A DNA stretch of 64,000 bases from an uncultured Clostridia bacterium (GCA_934670175.1 CAKUOX010000002.1:24288-88287); one strand, 5' to 3'; shown: positions 42,559 through 51,602, counted from the stretch's first letter. Made by a program: numbers and translations. Notes: generated by a model from the sequence alone, not told the origin.

Positions 42559-45288
42559 TCATTCCTCCGTATCGAACATGTTCATCATTTGTTCGCGGCT
42601 GATAAGCACCGTGCGCGGCTTGGCGCCGTCGGCCTCTGAAACGATGCCGCGCTTCTCCATTTCGTCAATCAGCCTGCCCGCGCGGGCGTAGCCCACGCGC
42701 ATGCGCCGCTGCAGCATGGAAACGGACGCCTGGCCGGCCTCCACCACGATCTCCACCGCCTCGGCGAGCTTCGGGTCGTATTCGTTGATCACTTCTTCGC
42801 GCTCGGCGTCGCTGCGCACGGCGTTTTCGATCTTCTCCACCACGTCCTCATCGTAGGTGGTCTCGCTGCGCTCCTTGATATAGGAGACCACGGCGTTGAC
42901 CTCCTCGTCGGACACCCACGCGCCCTGCACGCGGATGGGCTTGTTGATGCCGGAGGGCACGAACAGCATATCGCCGTTGCCCAGCAGCCGTTCCGCGCCG
43001 CCATGGTCGATGATGGTGCGGCTGTCGATCTGCGAGGATACGGAGAACGCGATGCGCGAGGGGATATTTGCCTTGATGATACCGGTGATCACGTTTACGG
43101 ACGGACGCTGCGTGGCGATGACCAGGTGCATGCCCGCCGCGCGCGCCTTCTGCGCCAGGCGGCAGATGCTGTCCTCCACGTCGCCGGGAGCGACCATCAT
43201 CAGGTCGGCCAGCTCGTCGATCACGATGACCATCTGCGGCATCATTTTTTCATCGGGCGCGAGCGCCTTGTTGTAGCCCTTGATGTCGCGCACGCTGCGC
43301 TCAGCAAAACGCTTGTAGCGCGTTTCCATCTCCGCTACGGCCCAGTCCAGCGCGCTGGCGGCCTTCTTCGGGTCGGTTACGACCGGCGCGATCAGGTGGG
43401 GAATATCGTTGTAGATCGACAGTTCTACCACCTTGGGGTCGATCATGATCAGCCGCACCTCCTCCGGCGTGGCGCGATAGAGGATCGACGTGATGATGGC
43501 GTTGATGCACACCGATTTACCGGAGCCCGTCTGGCCCGCGATCAGCACATGCGGCATCTTCGCGATGTCCGCCACGATGTAACGGCCGGAATTGTCCTTG
43601 CCGAGCCCGACGGCGATTCTGGACGGATGCCGCCGAGCCTCCGGCGATTCCAGCACGTCGCGCAGGCGCACCATTTCCACATGGTCGTTCGGAATTTCTA
43701 CGCCCACGGCGGCCTTGCCCGGAATGGGCGCTTCGATGCGCACCGACAGCGCCGCCAGTCGCAGCGCAATATCGTCGGCCAGCGCGGTGATGCGCGATAC
43801 CTTGATGCCCGGCGCGGGCTGAAGCTCGAAGCAGGTAACGGCGGGGCCGTGCGCCACGCCGATCAGCCGCGTTTCGATGCCGAAATTGCGCAGCGTTTCG
43901 ATCAGGCTGTCCGCCTTTTCGCGGTCGGCCTGCTGATAGACCGAGGTATCCCGCGCGTCCGTGCTCTGCTCGAGCAGGTCGATCGGCGGATAATTGTAGC
44001 CCTCCTCCTCCGGTTCCGGCTCCGGCTGCCTGCGCTTCAGGCGCGGCATGGCGGGCTTTGCGGACGTGGCGTGGGGAATATCGAAGGGCGCGTCATCGTC
44101 CTCCTCCGGCTGCGGCGCGGGTTCGGGCGCGTCATCATCGAGCTTCAGCGCGCGCACGCCCTCAACCACGCGGCGCGGCTTTGCGCTCTTTGGCGCGGGC
44201 GCCTCGTATTTCTCGGGTACGAAGGCGTCATCCGCATCGGTATGCACGGTGAACAGATTGTCCGGATCCTCGACGGGCGCCTCGCGCGGCGGTTCAGCCT
44301 TCGGCGCGGGCGGGGTCTGCTGCTGGCGGATCCTGCGCAGCGGCTTGGGAATATCAATGCCTACATCGTCGGCTGCGGACTGCGTCTCGGCAGCGTCCAC
44401 ATCCACCGTTTCGCGGTAGATCTTCTTGCGCGGGGGATTGCGGCGCACGGGCGTATCGAGCGCGATGGAATCCTCGCGCGCGGCGCTCCTGCGCACGGGC
44501 GTATCGAGCGCGATGGAATCCTCGCGCGCGGCATTTCTGCGCGGCCTTGGCGCTTCGCGCGAAGGCATTTCGGCGCTTCGACGGGTTCTGGACGTGCGCT
44601 CCGGACGGGCGGGCGCACGGAGCTGCGGCGGGTCGAGCTCATCATACCCGAACATCTGTTCGTCATCGCGCTGGCGACGGCGTTCCTCGCGGCGATCCTG
44701 ATTTTCCTCCGCGCGTTCGCGGCCCCAGCGAAGCAGCTGCTGCATGCGGCCGGTTGCGGTCAGGCAGATCACAGCTACCAGCAGGCAGACGATCAGCCCG
44801 CCCCAGCTGCCCAGCGCATTTTTCAGCGGATATGCCAACAGCGCGCCCAGCGCGCCCGCGCCGCCCTGAAAGCGATAGGCGCGCGCGATGAAGTCCGGCA
44901 GGCTCATGGGCATGTGCCGGTAGAGCCCGCTTTCGTTGATGCTCCAGTTGACTACGCGATCCACGAAAAACAGCTCCACTGCGGTAAACGCGGTCAAAAA
45001 CAGCAGCGCGTTCATCACGACGTTCAGCACGCGCACGCGCCTGCCGCGCCAGGAAAAGACCAGCAGCACGCCCACCCAGATGAGCAGCAGCGCCAGCAGC
45101 GGCGCAAGCACGCCCGCTACGCCCAGCATGACGCAGCGAATGTCGTTCATGGCGGTGTTCGCTTCAGGCGCAGCCACCGCCAGGTACACCAGCAGCGCAG
45201 CTACGCCGAAGCAGGCCAACGCCGCCAGCAGCTTCACGGGCGCTGCCGCGGGAGCCTCGCGCTCGCTCTGTTTTTTCTGATTTGCCAT
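42559..45288 (-). CDS. ftsK: DNA translocase FtsK/SpoIIIE
   Basis: A 909-residue septal DNA pump that moves chromosomes into daughter cells or the forespore. Order: about four N-terminal helices (20-190), a long Arg/Pro/Glu-rich linker (190-420), then the motor with Walker A GQTGSGKSV, LIMIDPKVVELSIY and Walker B-type VIVIDELADLMMV, and a C-terminal gamma winged-helix domain (DPKLAEAVEIVVEAGQASVSMLQRRMRVGYARAGRLIDEME) that reads KOPS/SRS. The linker holds a tandem 16-residue duplication (AAREDSIALDTPVRR twice). GGGAGGG precedes the ATG. Sporulation or division use cannot be separated. Confidence 0.96.
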   Translation of the reverse strand: MANQKKQSEREAPAAAPVKLLAALACFGVAALLVYLAVAAPEANTAMNDIRCVMLGVAGVLAPLLALLLIWVGVLLVFSWRGRRVRVLNVVMNALLFLTAFTAVELFFVDRVVNWSINESGLYRHMPMSLPDFIARAYRFQGGAGALGALLAYPLKNALGSWGGLIVCLLVAVICLTATGRMQQLLRWGRERAEENQDRREERRRQRDDEQMFGYDELDPPQLRAPARPERTSRTRRSAEMPSREAPRPRRNAAREDSIALDTPVRRSAAREDSIALDTPVRRNPPRKKIYRETVDVDAAETQSAADDVGIDIPKPLRRIRQQQTPPAPKAEPPREAPVEDPDNLFTVHTDADDAFVPEKYEAPAPKSAKPRRVVEGVRALKLDDDAPEPAPQPEEDDDAPFDIPHATSAKPAMPRLKRRQPEPEPEEEGYNYPPIDLLEQSTDARDTSVYQQADREKADSLIETLRNFGIETRLIGVAHGPAVTCFELQPAPGIKVSRITALADDIALRLAALSVRIEAPIPGKAAVGVEIPNDHVEMVRLRDVLESPEARRHPSRIAVGLGKDNSGRYIVADIAKMPHVLIAGQTGSGKSVCINAIITSILYRATPEEVRLIMIDPKVVELSIYNDIPHLIAPVVTDPKKAASALDWAVAEMETRYKRFAERSVRDIKGYNKALAPDEKMMPQMVIVIDELADLMMVAPGDVEDSICRLAQKARAAGMHLVIATQRPSVNVITGIIKANIPSRIAFSVSSQIDSRTIIDHGGAERLLGNGDMLFVPSGINKPIRVQGAWVSDEEVNAVVSYIKERSETTYDEDVVEKIENAVRSDAEREEVINEYDPKLAEAVEIVVEAGQASVSMLQRRMRVGYARAGRLIDEMEKRGIVSEADGAKPRTVLISREQMMNMFDTEE

Positions 45289-45435
45289 TTATTCCCTCCG
45301 ATAACCGACTATATTATATGTATTTGCGGCCGGAACCGCAAGTTAGATTTATGCAAAAGAGCCGCAAATCATAGCGGCTCTTTGTTTATTGAAGAATTAG
45401 AATTGCAAAACCGGAGCTTTGCGGGTCGGGAGCGC

Positions 45436-46164
45436 TCAGCCGATCAGTTGGGTGATCATCTTCCCGACGTGCAGAAAGTCGAGCTGGGTCACATAGCTGT
45501 ACAGCGTGGAGCCGGAGATCAGCGTCTGCGTCAGCTCGGAGTTGAACAGAGACACGATGCTGGGCAGCAGCGTCAGCAGCAGCACGGCGATGACCGAGCC
45601 GCGGATCAGCCCGCACAGGCCGCCGGGCAGCCAGTCGAACATGCGCAGCACCGGAAAGCGCACTACATGATCCAGCAGGTTGATCAGCAGCGATACGATC
45701 GCATAGATCACGATGAACGCCAGCAGGAAGGCCAGCACATGGAATACCGCCTGCCAGATGGTCTGATCCAGGTAATCCGAAAGCGTGGTGATGTTCAGCC
45801 GTGCAAAGGCCTGATTGCGGATATTGGCCTCAAAGGCCTTCGAGATCACGGAGATTTTTTCGCTGACGGTGGATACCGCCGCCTGAATGGCGCTTTCACC
45901 GCCGGAGACGACCTCCGCCACCGTGGTTGCCGCCTGCGCCTTGGAGGCGAAGAAGCTGTCCGGCTCCAGATACTGGTTCAGCACGGCCATCAGCGTGGTG
46001 TTCGAGAGCGCCAGGTTCGCGATGCGTTCGTATACCAGCCGCGCCCCGAACCACGAGCCCACAAAGCCGAACGTGGACAGCAGCGAGGTGATGAAGCCCT
46101 TGTGCATGCCCGCCAGCAGGCTGAATGCCAGCACCGCCAGGATCAGAATATCTACAATATTCAT
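45436..46164 (-). CDS. CvpA-family membrane protein
   Basis: A 242-residue protein with four helices. The N-terminus MNIVDILILAVLAFSLLAGMHKGFITSLLSTFGF matches the CvpA (colicin V production) family, and the VLAFLLAFIVIYAIVSLLINLLDHVVRFPVLRMFDWLPGGLCGLIRGS segment is its second signature. CvpA proteins are linked to envelope integrity and purine-related phenotypes. A long insert (about 70-150) sits between helices 2 and 3. It lies 100 bp after the DUF5711-like gene and 148 bp before ftsK. Confidence 0.88.
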   Translation of the reverse strand: MNIVDILILAVLAFSLLAGMHKGFITSLLSTFGFVGSWFGARLVYERIANLALSNTTLMAVLNQYLEPDSFFASKAQAATTVAEVVSGGESAIQAAVSTVSEKISVISKAFEANIRNQAFARLNITTLSDYLDQTIWQAVFHVLAFLLAFIVIYAIVSLLINLLDHVVRFPVLRMFDWLPGGLCGLIRGSVIAVLLLTLLPSIVSLFNSELTQTLISGSTLYSYVTQLDFLHVGKMITQLIG

Positions 46165-46263
46165 ATTTCAAGTTCCTCCGTTTGATTATCTGTTTGCCAT
46201 ATTTCCCCGTTTTGCGCCGGTTTATGCCAGAAACTGCGGCTGCGGGGAAAAATCCTTCGTTCG

Positions 46264-47364
46264 TCAAGCCAGCGTGACCAGATACACCGTACTGCCATTG
46301 CCGATGACCGCAACATTGTCGCGCGTCACGCCGTAGACCTTGTCGATGGTGATGCCCAGTTGATAGGACTGCACGCTGCGGCTGCCCGCCTGCGCGATCA
46401 TCAGATGTCCGTCTGCGGCAAAGCCGTAGATACGGTCGCCCACCGTCACGATGTCCGTACAGCCGAAGGGCATGCGCAGTATCTGATCCAGATTTGAGCG
46501 CATCACGCGCACATCGCGTATGGCGGACGCGCCGCTGAGCTGCGAGTCGTTTACCAGCGCCATCAACGGGTCGTTCATGCCCTCGTCCACCGCTGCCAGA
46601 TACCAGCCGTAGATCAGCCGTCTGGCGGCAGTGTCCTCCATGCCGGTATAGTCGTAGCTCTTGATGTAGGTATCGCCCGCGACCAGCACCTGCGAGGACT
46701 GGAACATTACCGCGTAGGCCAGCTGCTGCGTATCCGTGATTCGCCCGACGATCTCCTTGCCGGGGCGATAGGTCTGTATGTTACAGGTGGGCACCGTGCC
46801 GTTTGAATCACACACCATGACCCACAGCAGGGAATCGCTTGAGAAGAAGCCGTAGTTGATGACGTCCACATCGTCCAGAATAATCTGGCTCACCTGCTTG
46901 CCGCCGCTCTCCATCAGAACGATGGTGCTGTTCATTTCCTCGCCCGTAACCACGGCGGTATACTTGCTGCCGCTGCGGGCGCTCAATATCGGCGCTTCCA
47001 TTTCGCCGTTAAAGGTGGTCGCGCCGGATTTGCCGTCGATCAGCGTCAGCGTAGAGCCCGCCCACACGGCCACGCCGCTGTCCGTAGCGTTAAAGCCCGC
47101 GTTTTGTCCCATCATGTACGACCAGTTCACCTTGCCGCTCGATGAAATGGATGAAACGGTGCTGCCGTCGTAATAGACGAAGCCGCCCGCTGTGGTTTGC
47201 AGATCCTGAATATTGGCTATTTCCATCGCTGTGCAGTGGCCAAAGCTGTCCGAAGCGATGACCCGCTTCGACAGCGTGGCCAGTCCGTAAGCGAGCGCCA
47301 CGGAAATAGCGACGATGATCAGCACGATCGCCCATGGATTTCTTGCGCTTTTGCGTCTATCCAT
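46264..47364 (-). CDS. membrane-anchored beta-propeller-like protein (DUF5711-like)
   Basis: A 366-residue protein with a short cytoplasmic start, one helix (PWAIVLIIVAISVALAYGLATL) and a large extracellular domain of repeated beta strands (GGFVYYDGSTVSSISSSGKVNW, SGVAVWAGSTLTLIDGKSGAT, and so on), like PQQ/WD-type propellers. This matches what I recall as DUF5711, frequent in Clostridia beside cvpA and ftsK; function unknown. ACGGAGG precedes the ATG and a consensus promoter lies 60 bases upstream. First gene of the operon to pgsA. Confidence 0.7.
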   Translation of the reverse strand: MDRRKSARNPWAIVLIIVAISVALAYGLATLSKRVIASDSFGHCTAMEIANIQDLQTTAGGFVYYDGSTVSSISSSGKVNWSYMMGQNAGFNATDSGVAVWAGSTLTLIDGKSGATTFNGEMEAPILSARSGSKYTAVVTGEEMNSTIVLMESGGKQVSQIILDDVDVINYGFFSSDSLLWVMVCDSNGTVPTCNIQTYRPGKEIVGRITDTQQLAYAVMFQSSQVLVAGDTYIKSYDYTGMEDTAARRLIYGWYLAAVDEGMNDPLMALVNDSQLSGASAIRDVRVMRSNLDQILRMPFGCTDIVTVGDRIYGFAADGHLMIAQAGSRSVQSYQLGITIDKVYGVTRDNVAVIGNGSTVYLVTLA

Positions 47365-47420
47365 GGAAATCCTCCGTATATTGTTTTCAAAAATATCCCT
47401 TGTATACCTCTATCAATCCT

Positions 47421-47449
47421 ATTATAATTGAAGCGCGGGTGATAAGCAA
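47421..47449 (-). promoter_or_regulatory. promoter of the DUF5711-cvpA-ftsK-rimO-pgsA operon
   Basis: On the minus strand TTGCTT (47444-47449), a 17-bp spacer and TATAAT (47421-47426). Confidence 0.75.
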
Positions 47450-47538
47450 TGTTTCCCTTGTAACAAAAGCGGGACAAAAATGACCAAATCCCAGAGCGCC
47501 GTCATTATTTGGACACAATTTTGCGGATGGCGGACGAT

Positions 47539-47554
47539 TGTTTCACGTGAAACA
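47539..47554. promoter_or_regulatory. parS centromere site 1 (perfect)
   Basis: TGTTTCACGTGAAACA, identical to the Bacillus ParB/Spo0J parS consensus. It lies 18 bp before the metallophosphoesterase-like gene, about 23 kb from dnaA. Confidence 0.95.
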
Positions 47555-47571
47555 TACACATTGGAGGCAGC

Positions 47572-48522
47572 ATGGCGAAGCGGGCAAAAAAGCAGGAGGA
47601 GAAGCGGCGGCGCGTCGGCCGCAGGGCGGCGTTGGCCGGCCTGCTTTGCTGTGCGCTGGCGCTCGGCGGCCTGCTGGGCTACATGGGTGTGCAGGCGCGC
47701 GCGGTGCACCTGTGCAGCGCGGACGTGTATCTTGCCGACCTGCCTGCCGGTCTGGACGGCGTGACGCTGCTGCTGGTTTCGGATCTGAATATTCGAAACG
47801 GCGCGGACGCCGCGCGCTGCCGCAGCATTTTCAGCAAATTGCGGGCGCTTCAGCCCGACGTGCTGCTGCTGGGCGGTGATTACAGCGCGCGCACGCTCGG
47901 CGAGGTGCTAAACGGCGCGCCGGAGACGCAGGCCAAGGCCGCGGCGCTCGATTTTCTGTCTGGGCTTGACAGCTTCCAGGCGCCGCTGGGCAAATATGCC
48001 GTGCTTGGCGAGCGTGACGGCGACGAAGCCGCGCTGCGCACGGCGCTGGCGTCGGGCGGCGTAGAGCTGCTGGCGGACGAATGTGCGGTGATCGCGCGCG
48101 GCGGTGGTGAGATGGTGATCGCGGGACTTACGGACACGAGCCGTCAGCTCACGCCCTATTCCCAGATCGGGCGCTATTTCACCGGCGACGAGTGCGTAGT
48201 GGCGCTGGCGCACAACCCCACGGCGTATGTGGGTGTGCGCGTTGCAGAAGCGAAAAACGGCGGCGCCTGGGCGGATCTGGTGCTCAGCGGTCATACGCTC
48301 GGCGGTCAGATATGCGCCTTCGGGCGAACGCTGCACACGCTGCCGGAGGCGGAGGCGCGCTGCCTGGCGGGCTGGTTCTATATGGATGATCTGCCGCTGC
48401 TGGTGAGCCGCGGCCTTGGCTGCGACGGCGCGATGCTGCGGCTGGGCGCGCAGAGCGAGGTGTGGCTGCTGACGCTGAGAAGGCCGGAGACCGTGGATAT
48501 GACCACACTGCCCGACCTTTAA
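47572..48522 (+). CDS. degenerate calcineurin-like metallophosphoesterase, membrane-anchored
   Basis: A 316-residue protein with a basic N-terminus, one helix (AALAGLLCCALALGGLLGYMGV) and an extracellular domain of the YkuE-type phosphoesterase family. Each metal motif is altered: VSDLNIR for xSDLHxR, GGDYSA for GGDxxD, GERDGD for GNHDxx, LAHNP (His kept), and SGHTLGGQ for GHTHGGQ. Several metal-ligand His and Asn are lost, so it is probably not a normal phosphoesterase; it may bind a ligand. GGAGG precedes the ATG. It lies between parS sites. Confidence 0.8.
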   Translation: MAKRAKKQEEKRRRVGRRAALAGLLCCALALGGLLGYMGVQARAVHLCSADVYLADLPAGLDGVTLLLVSDLNIRNGADAARCRSIFSKLRALQPDVLLLGGDYSARTLGEVLNGAPETQAKAAALDFLSGLDSFQAPLGKYAVLGERDGDEAALRTALASGGVELLADECAVIARGGGEMVIAGLTDTSRQLTPYSQIGRYFTGDECVVALAHNPTAYVGVRVAEAKNGGAWADLVLSGHTLGGQICAFGRTLHTLPEAEARCLAGWFYMDDLPLLVSRGLGCDGAMLRLGAQSEVWLLTLRRPETVDMTTLPDL

Positions 48523-48542
48523 GGATCCGACATGCTTTTTAA

Positions 48543-48558
48543 TGTTCCACGTGAAACA
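48543..48558. promoter_or_regulatory. parS-like site 2 (one mismatch)
   Basis: TGTTCCACGTGAAACA, one base off the parS consensus. Confidence 0.85.
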
Positions 48559-48584
48559 AAACGCATCCTGTCGAAGTGCGGCGT

Positions 48585-48600
48585 TGTTTCACGTGAAACA
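48585..48600. promoter_or_regulatory. parS site 3 (perfect)
   Basis: TGTTTCACGTGAAACA, perfect. It lies immediately to the left of repeat B2. Confidence 0.95.
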
Positions 48601-48603
48601 ACC

Positions 48604-48770
48604 CAGACCGCTGACAAACCCCGCAAACGCAGAGATTTCTGCTTGCTTCGTCAACACGGGCTGCAAAATCGGTTACATATACCAAATATGCGTCCTCATT
48701 TGCAGCCCGCGTTTCCTTGCCTTGCAGGTTTTTTCAGCGTCTGGCAGTCTGTTGACTTTGTCAACATCCT
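48604..48770 (-). repeat. dispersed structured repeat, family B, copy B2
   Basis: A full-length family B element in minus orientation, about 90% identical to B1 where aligned, but lacking the extra roughly 30 bases in the GCAGAAAT stem. The inner hairpin is GCATAT/GTATATG here against GCATAC/GTATGT in B1, so pairing is kept. It is bounded by parS sites 3 and 4. Confidence 0.85.
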
Positions 48771-48774
48771 GTAT

Positions 48775-48790
48775 TGTTTCATGTGAAACA
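48775..48790. promoter_or_regulatory. parS-like site 4 (one mismatch)
   Basis: TGTTTCATGTGAAACA, one base off the consensus. It lies immediately to the right of repeat B2, mirroring site 3. Confidence 0.85.
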
Positions 48791-48816
48791 ATAGGCTATG
48801 AGAAAGGCTATTATAT

Positions 48817-49695
48817 ATGAAGGAGTTTATCTGCACGCTGTGCCCGCGAAATTGCGCCGTCGTGCGCGGTGAAACGGGAAACGGCGTCTGCGGCATGGGC
48901 GCGGAGCCGAGAATCGCGCGCGCCGCGCCGCATTTTGATGAGGAACCGGTCATTTCCGGCAGTCGCGGCTCGGGCGCGGTGTTTTTTTCCGGATGCAGCC
49001 TGAAATGCTGCTTCTGCCAGAATTTCGAACTCTCGCATGGCGGCTTCGGCAAGACCGTCAGCACGGCGCGGCTGCGCGAGATCTATTTTGAACTGATCGC
49101 TCAGGGCGTGCACAACATCAATCTGGTCAACCCCACGCATTTCGCGAACGCTATATACGATTCGCTGGAGGGCGGTCTGCCCGTGCCGGTGGTGTGGAAC
49201 AGCGGAGGCTATGAGAAGGTGGAAACGCTCAGGCGCTTCGAGGGGCGCGTGCAGATCTATCTGCCGGATCTGAAGTACATGCGCGCGGAGTCCGCGCGGA
49301 AATACTCGCGCGCCGCCGATTATTTCGATTATGCCGCGCCCGCGCTGCGTGAAATGCTGCGGCAGACGGGGCCCGCAGTCATCGGCACCGATGGATTGAT
49401 GCGCTCCGGCGTGATCATTCGTCACCTGATCCTGCCCGGCTGCGCGGATGAGTCCATTGAAATACTGGATTTCATCAAGCGTGAGCTGCCCGGCGCGTGG
49501 GTGAGCCTGATGGCGCAATACCTGCCCTTCGGCGAGGCCGCGGGTGTGGATGAGCTCGGGCGGCGGCTGACGCAGGCAGAATACGACCGCGTGGCCGACC
49601 ATCTGCTGGAAATCGGTCTGGACGACGGCTTTATTCAGGAGCTTTCGTCGTCGGACGAGCAATACATTCCGAAATTTGATCTCACCGGCGTGTGA
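48817..49695 (+). CDS. radical SAM protein, pyruvate-formate-lyase-activase-like (PflX type)
   Basis: A 292-residue iron-sulfur protein. The N-terminus has an additional cysteine cluster motif (CTLCPRNC...GNGVCG), then the radical SAM CSLKCCFCQN (three Cys) near residue 65. NLVNPTHFANAI, VVWNSGGYE and YLPDLKYMR follow the family. It resembles the PflX/YgiQ-adjacent activase group whose substrates are unknown, not the authentic PFL activase. The ribosome site is weak (GAGAAAGG). It is 3' coupled with the WalJ-like gene by a 4-base overlap if GTG 49692 is used. Confidence 0.88.
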   Translation: MKEFICTLCPRNCAVVRGETGNGVCGMGAEPRIARAAPHFDEEPVISGSRGSGAVFFSGCSLKCCFCQNFELSHGGFGKTVSTARLREIYFELIAQGVHNINLVNPTHFANAIYDSLEGGLPVPVVWNSGGYEKVETLRRFEGRVQIYLPDLKYMRAESARKYSRAADYFDYAAPALREMLRQTGPAVIGTDGLMRSGVIIRHLILPGCADESIEILDFIKRELPGAWVSLMAQYLPFGEAAGVDELGRRLTQAEYDRVADHLLEIGLDDGFIQELSSSDEQYIPKFDLTGV

Positions 49696-49718
49696 GGAGC
49701 GAAGGAGAACGGTTTTAC

Positions 49719-50534
49719 TTGGTTCAGGAACTCAGATTTTCGCCGCTTTTCAGCGGCTCAAGCGGCAATGCGATCTATGTAGGCTGCGGAAATACACATT
49801 TGCTGGTGGACGCAGGGCTTTCCGGCGCGCGCATCATTGCAGAGCTGAAGCGCATCGGCGTCGCGCCCGAGGCGCTGACGGCCATATTGACCACCCACGA
49901 GCATGTGGATCATATTCGCGGCGTGGGCATACTTTCGCGTAAGCTGCACATTCCGGTCTATGCCACGCGCGGCACCTGGGTGGGCATGCAGGAAAAGGTG
50001 GGCGCGATTGAGGATCGCTTCCGCTGTATCATGGAGGCCGGACAGGATTTCTATCTTGGCGATGTGAATGTCGCGCCCTTCGCCACGCCGCACGACGCGA
50101 ACGAGCCGGTCGGCCTGTGCTTTGAATGCGGCGGCGCGCGCTTTGCCGTGGCGACCGACCTGGGCTGTCCGAAAAAAGGCTGGATGAACTGCGTGCGCGG
50201 TGCGGATGCGGTGCTGCTGGAATCGAATTACGATCCGGACATGCTTCAGGCGGGCAGCTATCCCTATGAGCTCAAACGCCGCATTGCCTCCACGCATGGC
50301 CATCTTTGCAACGACGATGCGGGCAAATGTGCGGTCGAGCTGGTGAAATCCGGCGCGCGGCACATCATATTGGGGCATTTGAGCAAGGAGAATAACTTTC
50401 CGGAGCTCGCGCGGCGCTGCACGGAATCAGCGCTGCTCGCCGCCGGAATTCGCCCGGGCGAGGATGTGCGGCTGGACGTCGCCCTGCGCGACGGTACCAC
50501 AGGCATGTTTGCGCTGAGCTGCGAATTGCGCTGA
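49719..50534 (+). CDS. MBL-fold metallohydrolase (WalJ/YycJ-like)
   Basis: A 271-residue hydrolase. THEHVDH near residue 59 is the zinc motif, with further ligands H in ATPHDANE, D in VATDLG and H in ILGHLSKENN. The start LRFSPLFSGSSGNAIYVG is typical of YycJ/WalJ, which is linked to cell-wall and DNA processes in Gram-positive bacteria. The start is TTG 49719 after GAAGGAG; GTG 49692 is an alternative that overlaps the previous stop. In Firmicutes walJ usually sits with walRK; here it does not. Confidence 0.88.
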   Translation: MVQELRFSPLFSGSSGNAIYVGCGNTHLLVDAGLSGARIIAELKRIGVAPEALTAILTTHEHVDHIRGVGILSRKLHIPVYATRGTWVGMQEKVGAIEDRFRCIMEAGQDFYLGDVNVAPFATPHDANEPVGLCFECGGARFAVATDLGCPKKGWMNCVRGADAVLLESNYDPDMLQAGSYPYELKRRIASTHGHLCNDDAGKCAVELVKSGARHIILGHLSKENNFPELARRCTESALLAAGIRPGEDVRLDVALRDGTTGMFALSCELR

Positions 50535-50550
50535 TGAGGAGGAAAATGGC

Positions 50551-51576
50551 ATGAAACGATGGCTCATGCGGCCCGCTGCGGCGCTGTTTCCGCTGGCGGT
50601 GCTGGCTGGCGGCATATTCTCGACGGCGGCAGCGCTGCGGCTGATGGCCTGCTATCTCGGCGTGGCGCTGCTTTCCGGCTGTGCGGCGGAGGCATTCCGC
50701 AATGCGGCGGGATGCGAGCCCGCACGGCGGCGCGTGGACGGCCGCTTCTTCGGCGGACTTACGATGATCCTGCTGGCGGGCGCGCTCGGCTGGGGGCTGT
50801 GCGCATGGCTGAATAAGGCGGATGCGCTGTGCGGCGCTCTGATCGCCGGCGTCTGCATCAATATCGAACAATTGTTCGAAGAACGTGCCTGTGCGCTCGG
50901 GCGGCGCGAGGACGGGCCGATGCTCGCCGTCGTGTCCGCGCTGCTGCTCACGGCGGGTATGGCGCTGGACGCGCGCGCCGCTGCGCCGCTGGGCCATTCG
51001 GATTTCTATGCGGCGTGCGGCGCGGCGCTGAGCGCACTGGTCTCGGCAGTTGTATCGCTGTGCGTGGCCTCGCCCGCGCGCGTGTCGTTCATTCCGCGCA
51101 ATCTGGGCTTTTTTCCAAGGGCGGCGGCGCAGAGCCTGCTGTATCCGGCGGTCTGCGCGGCGCTTATGTGGCTTCGGCCCGACTGCTTATCAGCGCTGCC
51201 TGCGCTGGCGGGATACGCGCTTTGGCGTCTGGCGCGCACGCCCTGCCGCCGCACGGCGAATGAGGCGCGGGCCCTTTCGCTTCTGCTGATGCTGGTGTGC
51301 GGGTTGGGCGCTGCTGCCGCGGCGATATTGCCGCAGGCCGTCGCCTATGCGCGCGCGCTGCTGCTGGCGCTGCTCTGCATTTTCGCGGTGTTTACCGCGC
51401 CTGCGCGGCGGCTGTATCTGGGCGCCGCTGCGCTGCTGCTGGCCATGGCGCTGGTGGAGACCGGCGCGCTGACCGACGGCGCGCTGACCGACGGCGCGCG
51501 GATCGCCATCGCCGCTGCGCTTTGCGCCGCCGCGATAGCGGCAAACGTAAAGCCCGCGCTGCTGCGCAGGGTTTAG
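50551..51576 (+). CDS. polytopic membrane protein, function unknown
   Basis: A 341-residue protein with about ten hydrophobic helices and very Ala/Leu-rich sequence; no family recognised. GAGGAGG precedes the ATG. A cytoplasmic loop carries a tandem duplication (TDGALTDGA, the 15-bp unit repeated at about 51473-51502). It lies 16 bp after the WalJ-like gene, probably in one operon. Confidence 0.65.
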   Translation: MKRWLMRPAAALFPLAVLAGGIFSTAAALRLMACYLGVALLSGCAAEAFRNAAGCEPARRRVDGRFFGGLTMILLAGALGWGLCAWLNKADALCGALIAGVCINIEQLFEERACALGRREDGPMLAVVSALLLTAGMALDARAAAPLGHSDFYAACGAALSALVSAVVSLCVASPARVSFIPRNLGFFPRAAAQSLLYPAVCAALMWLRPDCLSALPALAGYALWRLARTPCRRTANEARALSLLLMLVCGLGAAAAAILPQAVAYARALLLALLCIFAVFTAPARRLYLGAAALLLAMALVETGALTDGALTDGARIAIAAALCAAAIAANVKPALLRRV

Positions 51577-51602
51577 GACGGATTATACGGCATATATCTG
51601 AT

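Noticed and set aside
43003..46185. 1060-residue plus-strand open frame opposite ftsK and cvpA
   Set aside because: It lies antisense to two well-supported genes and has the Arg/His/Ala-rich composition of a shadow frame.
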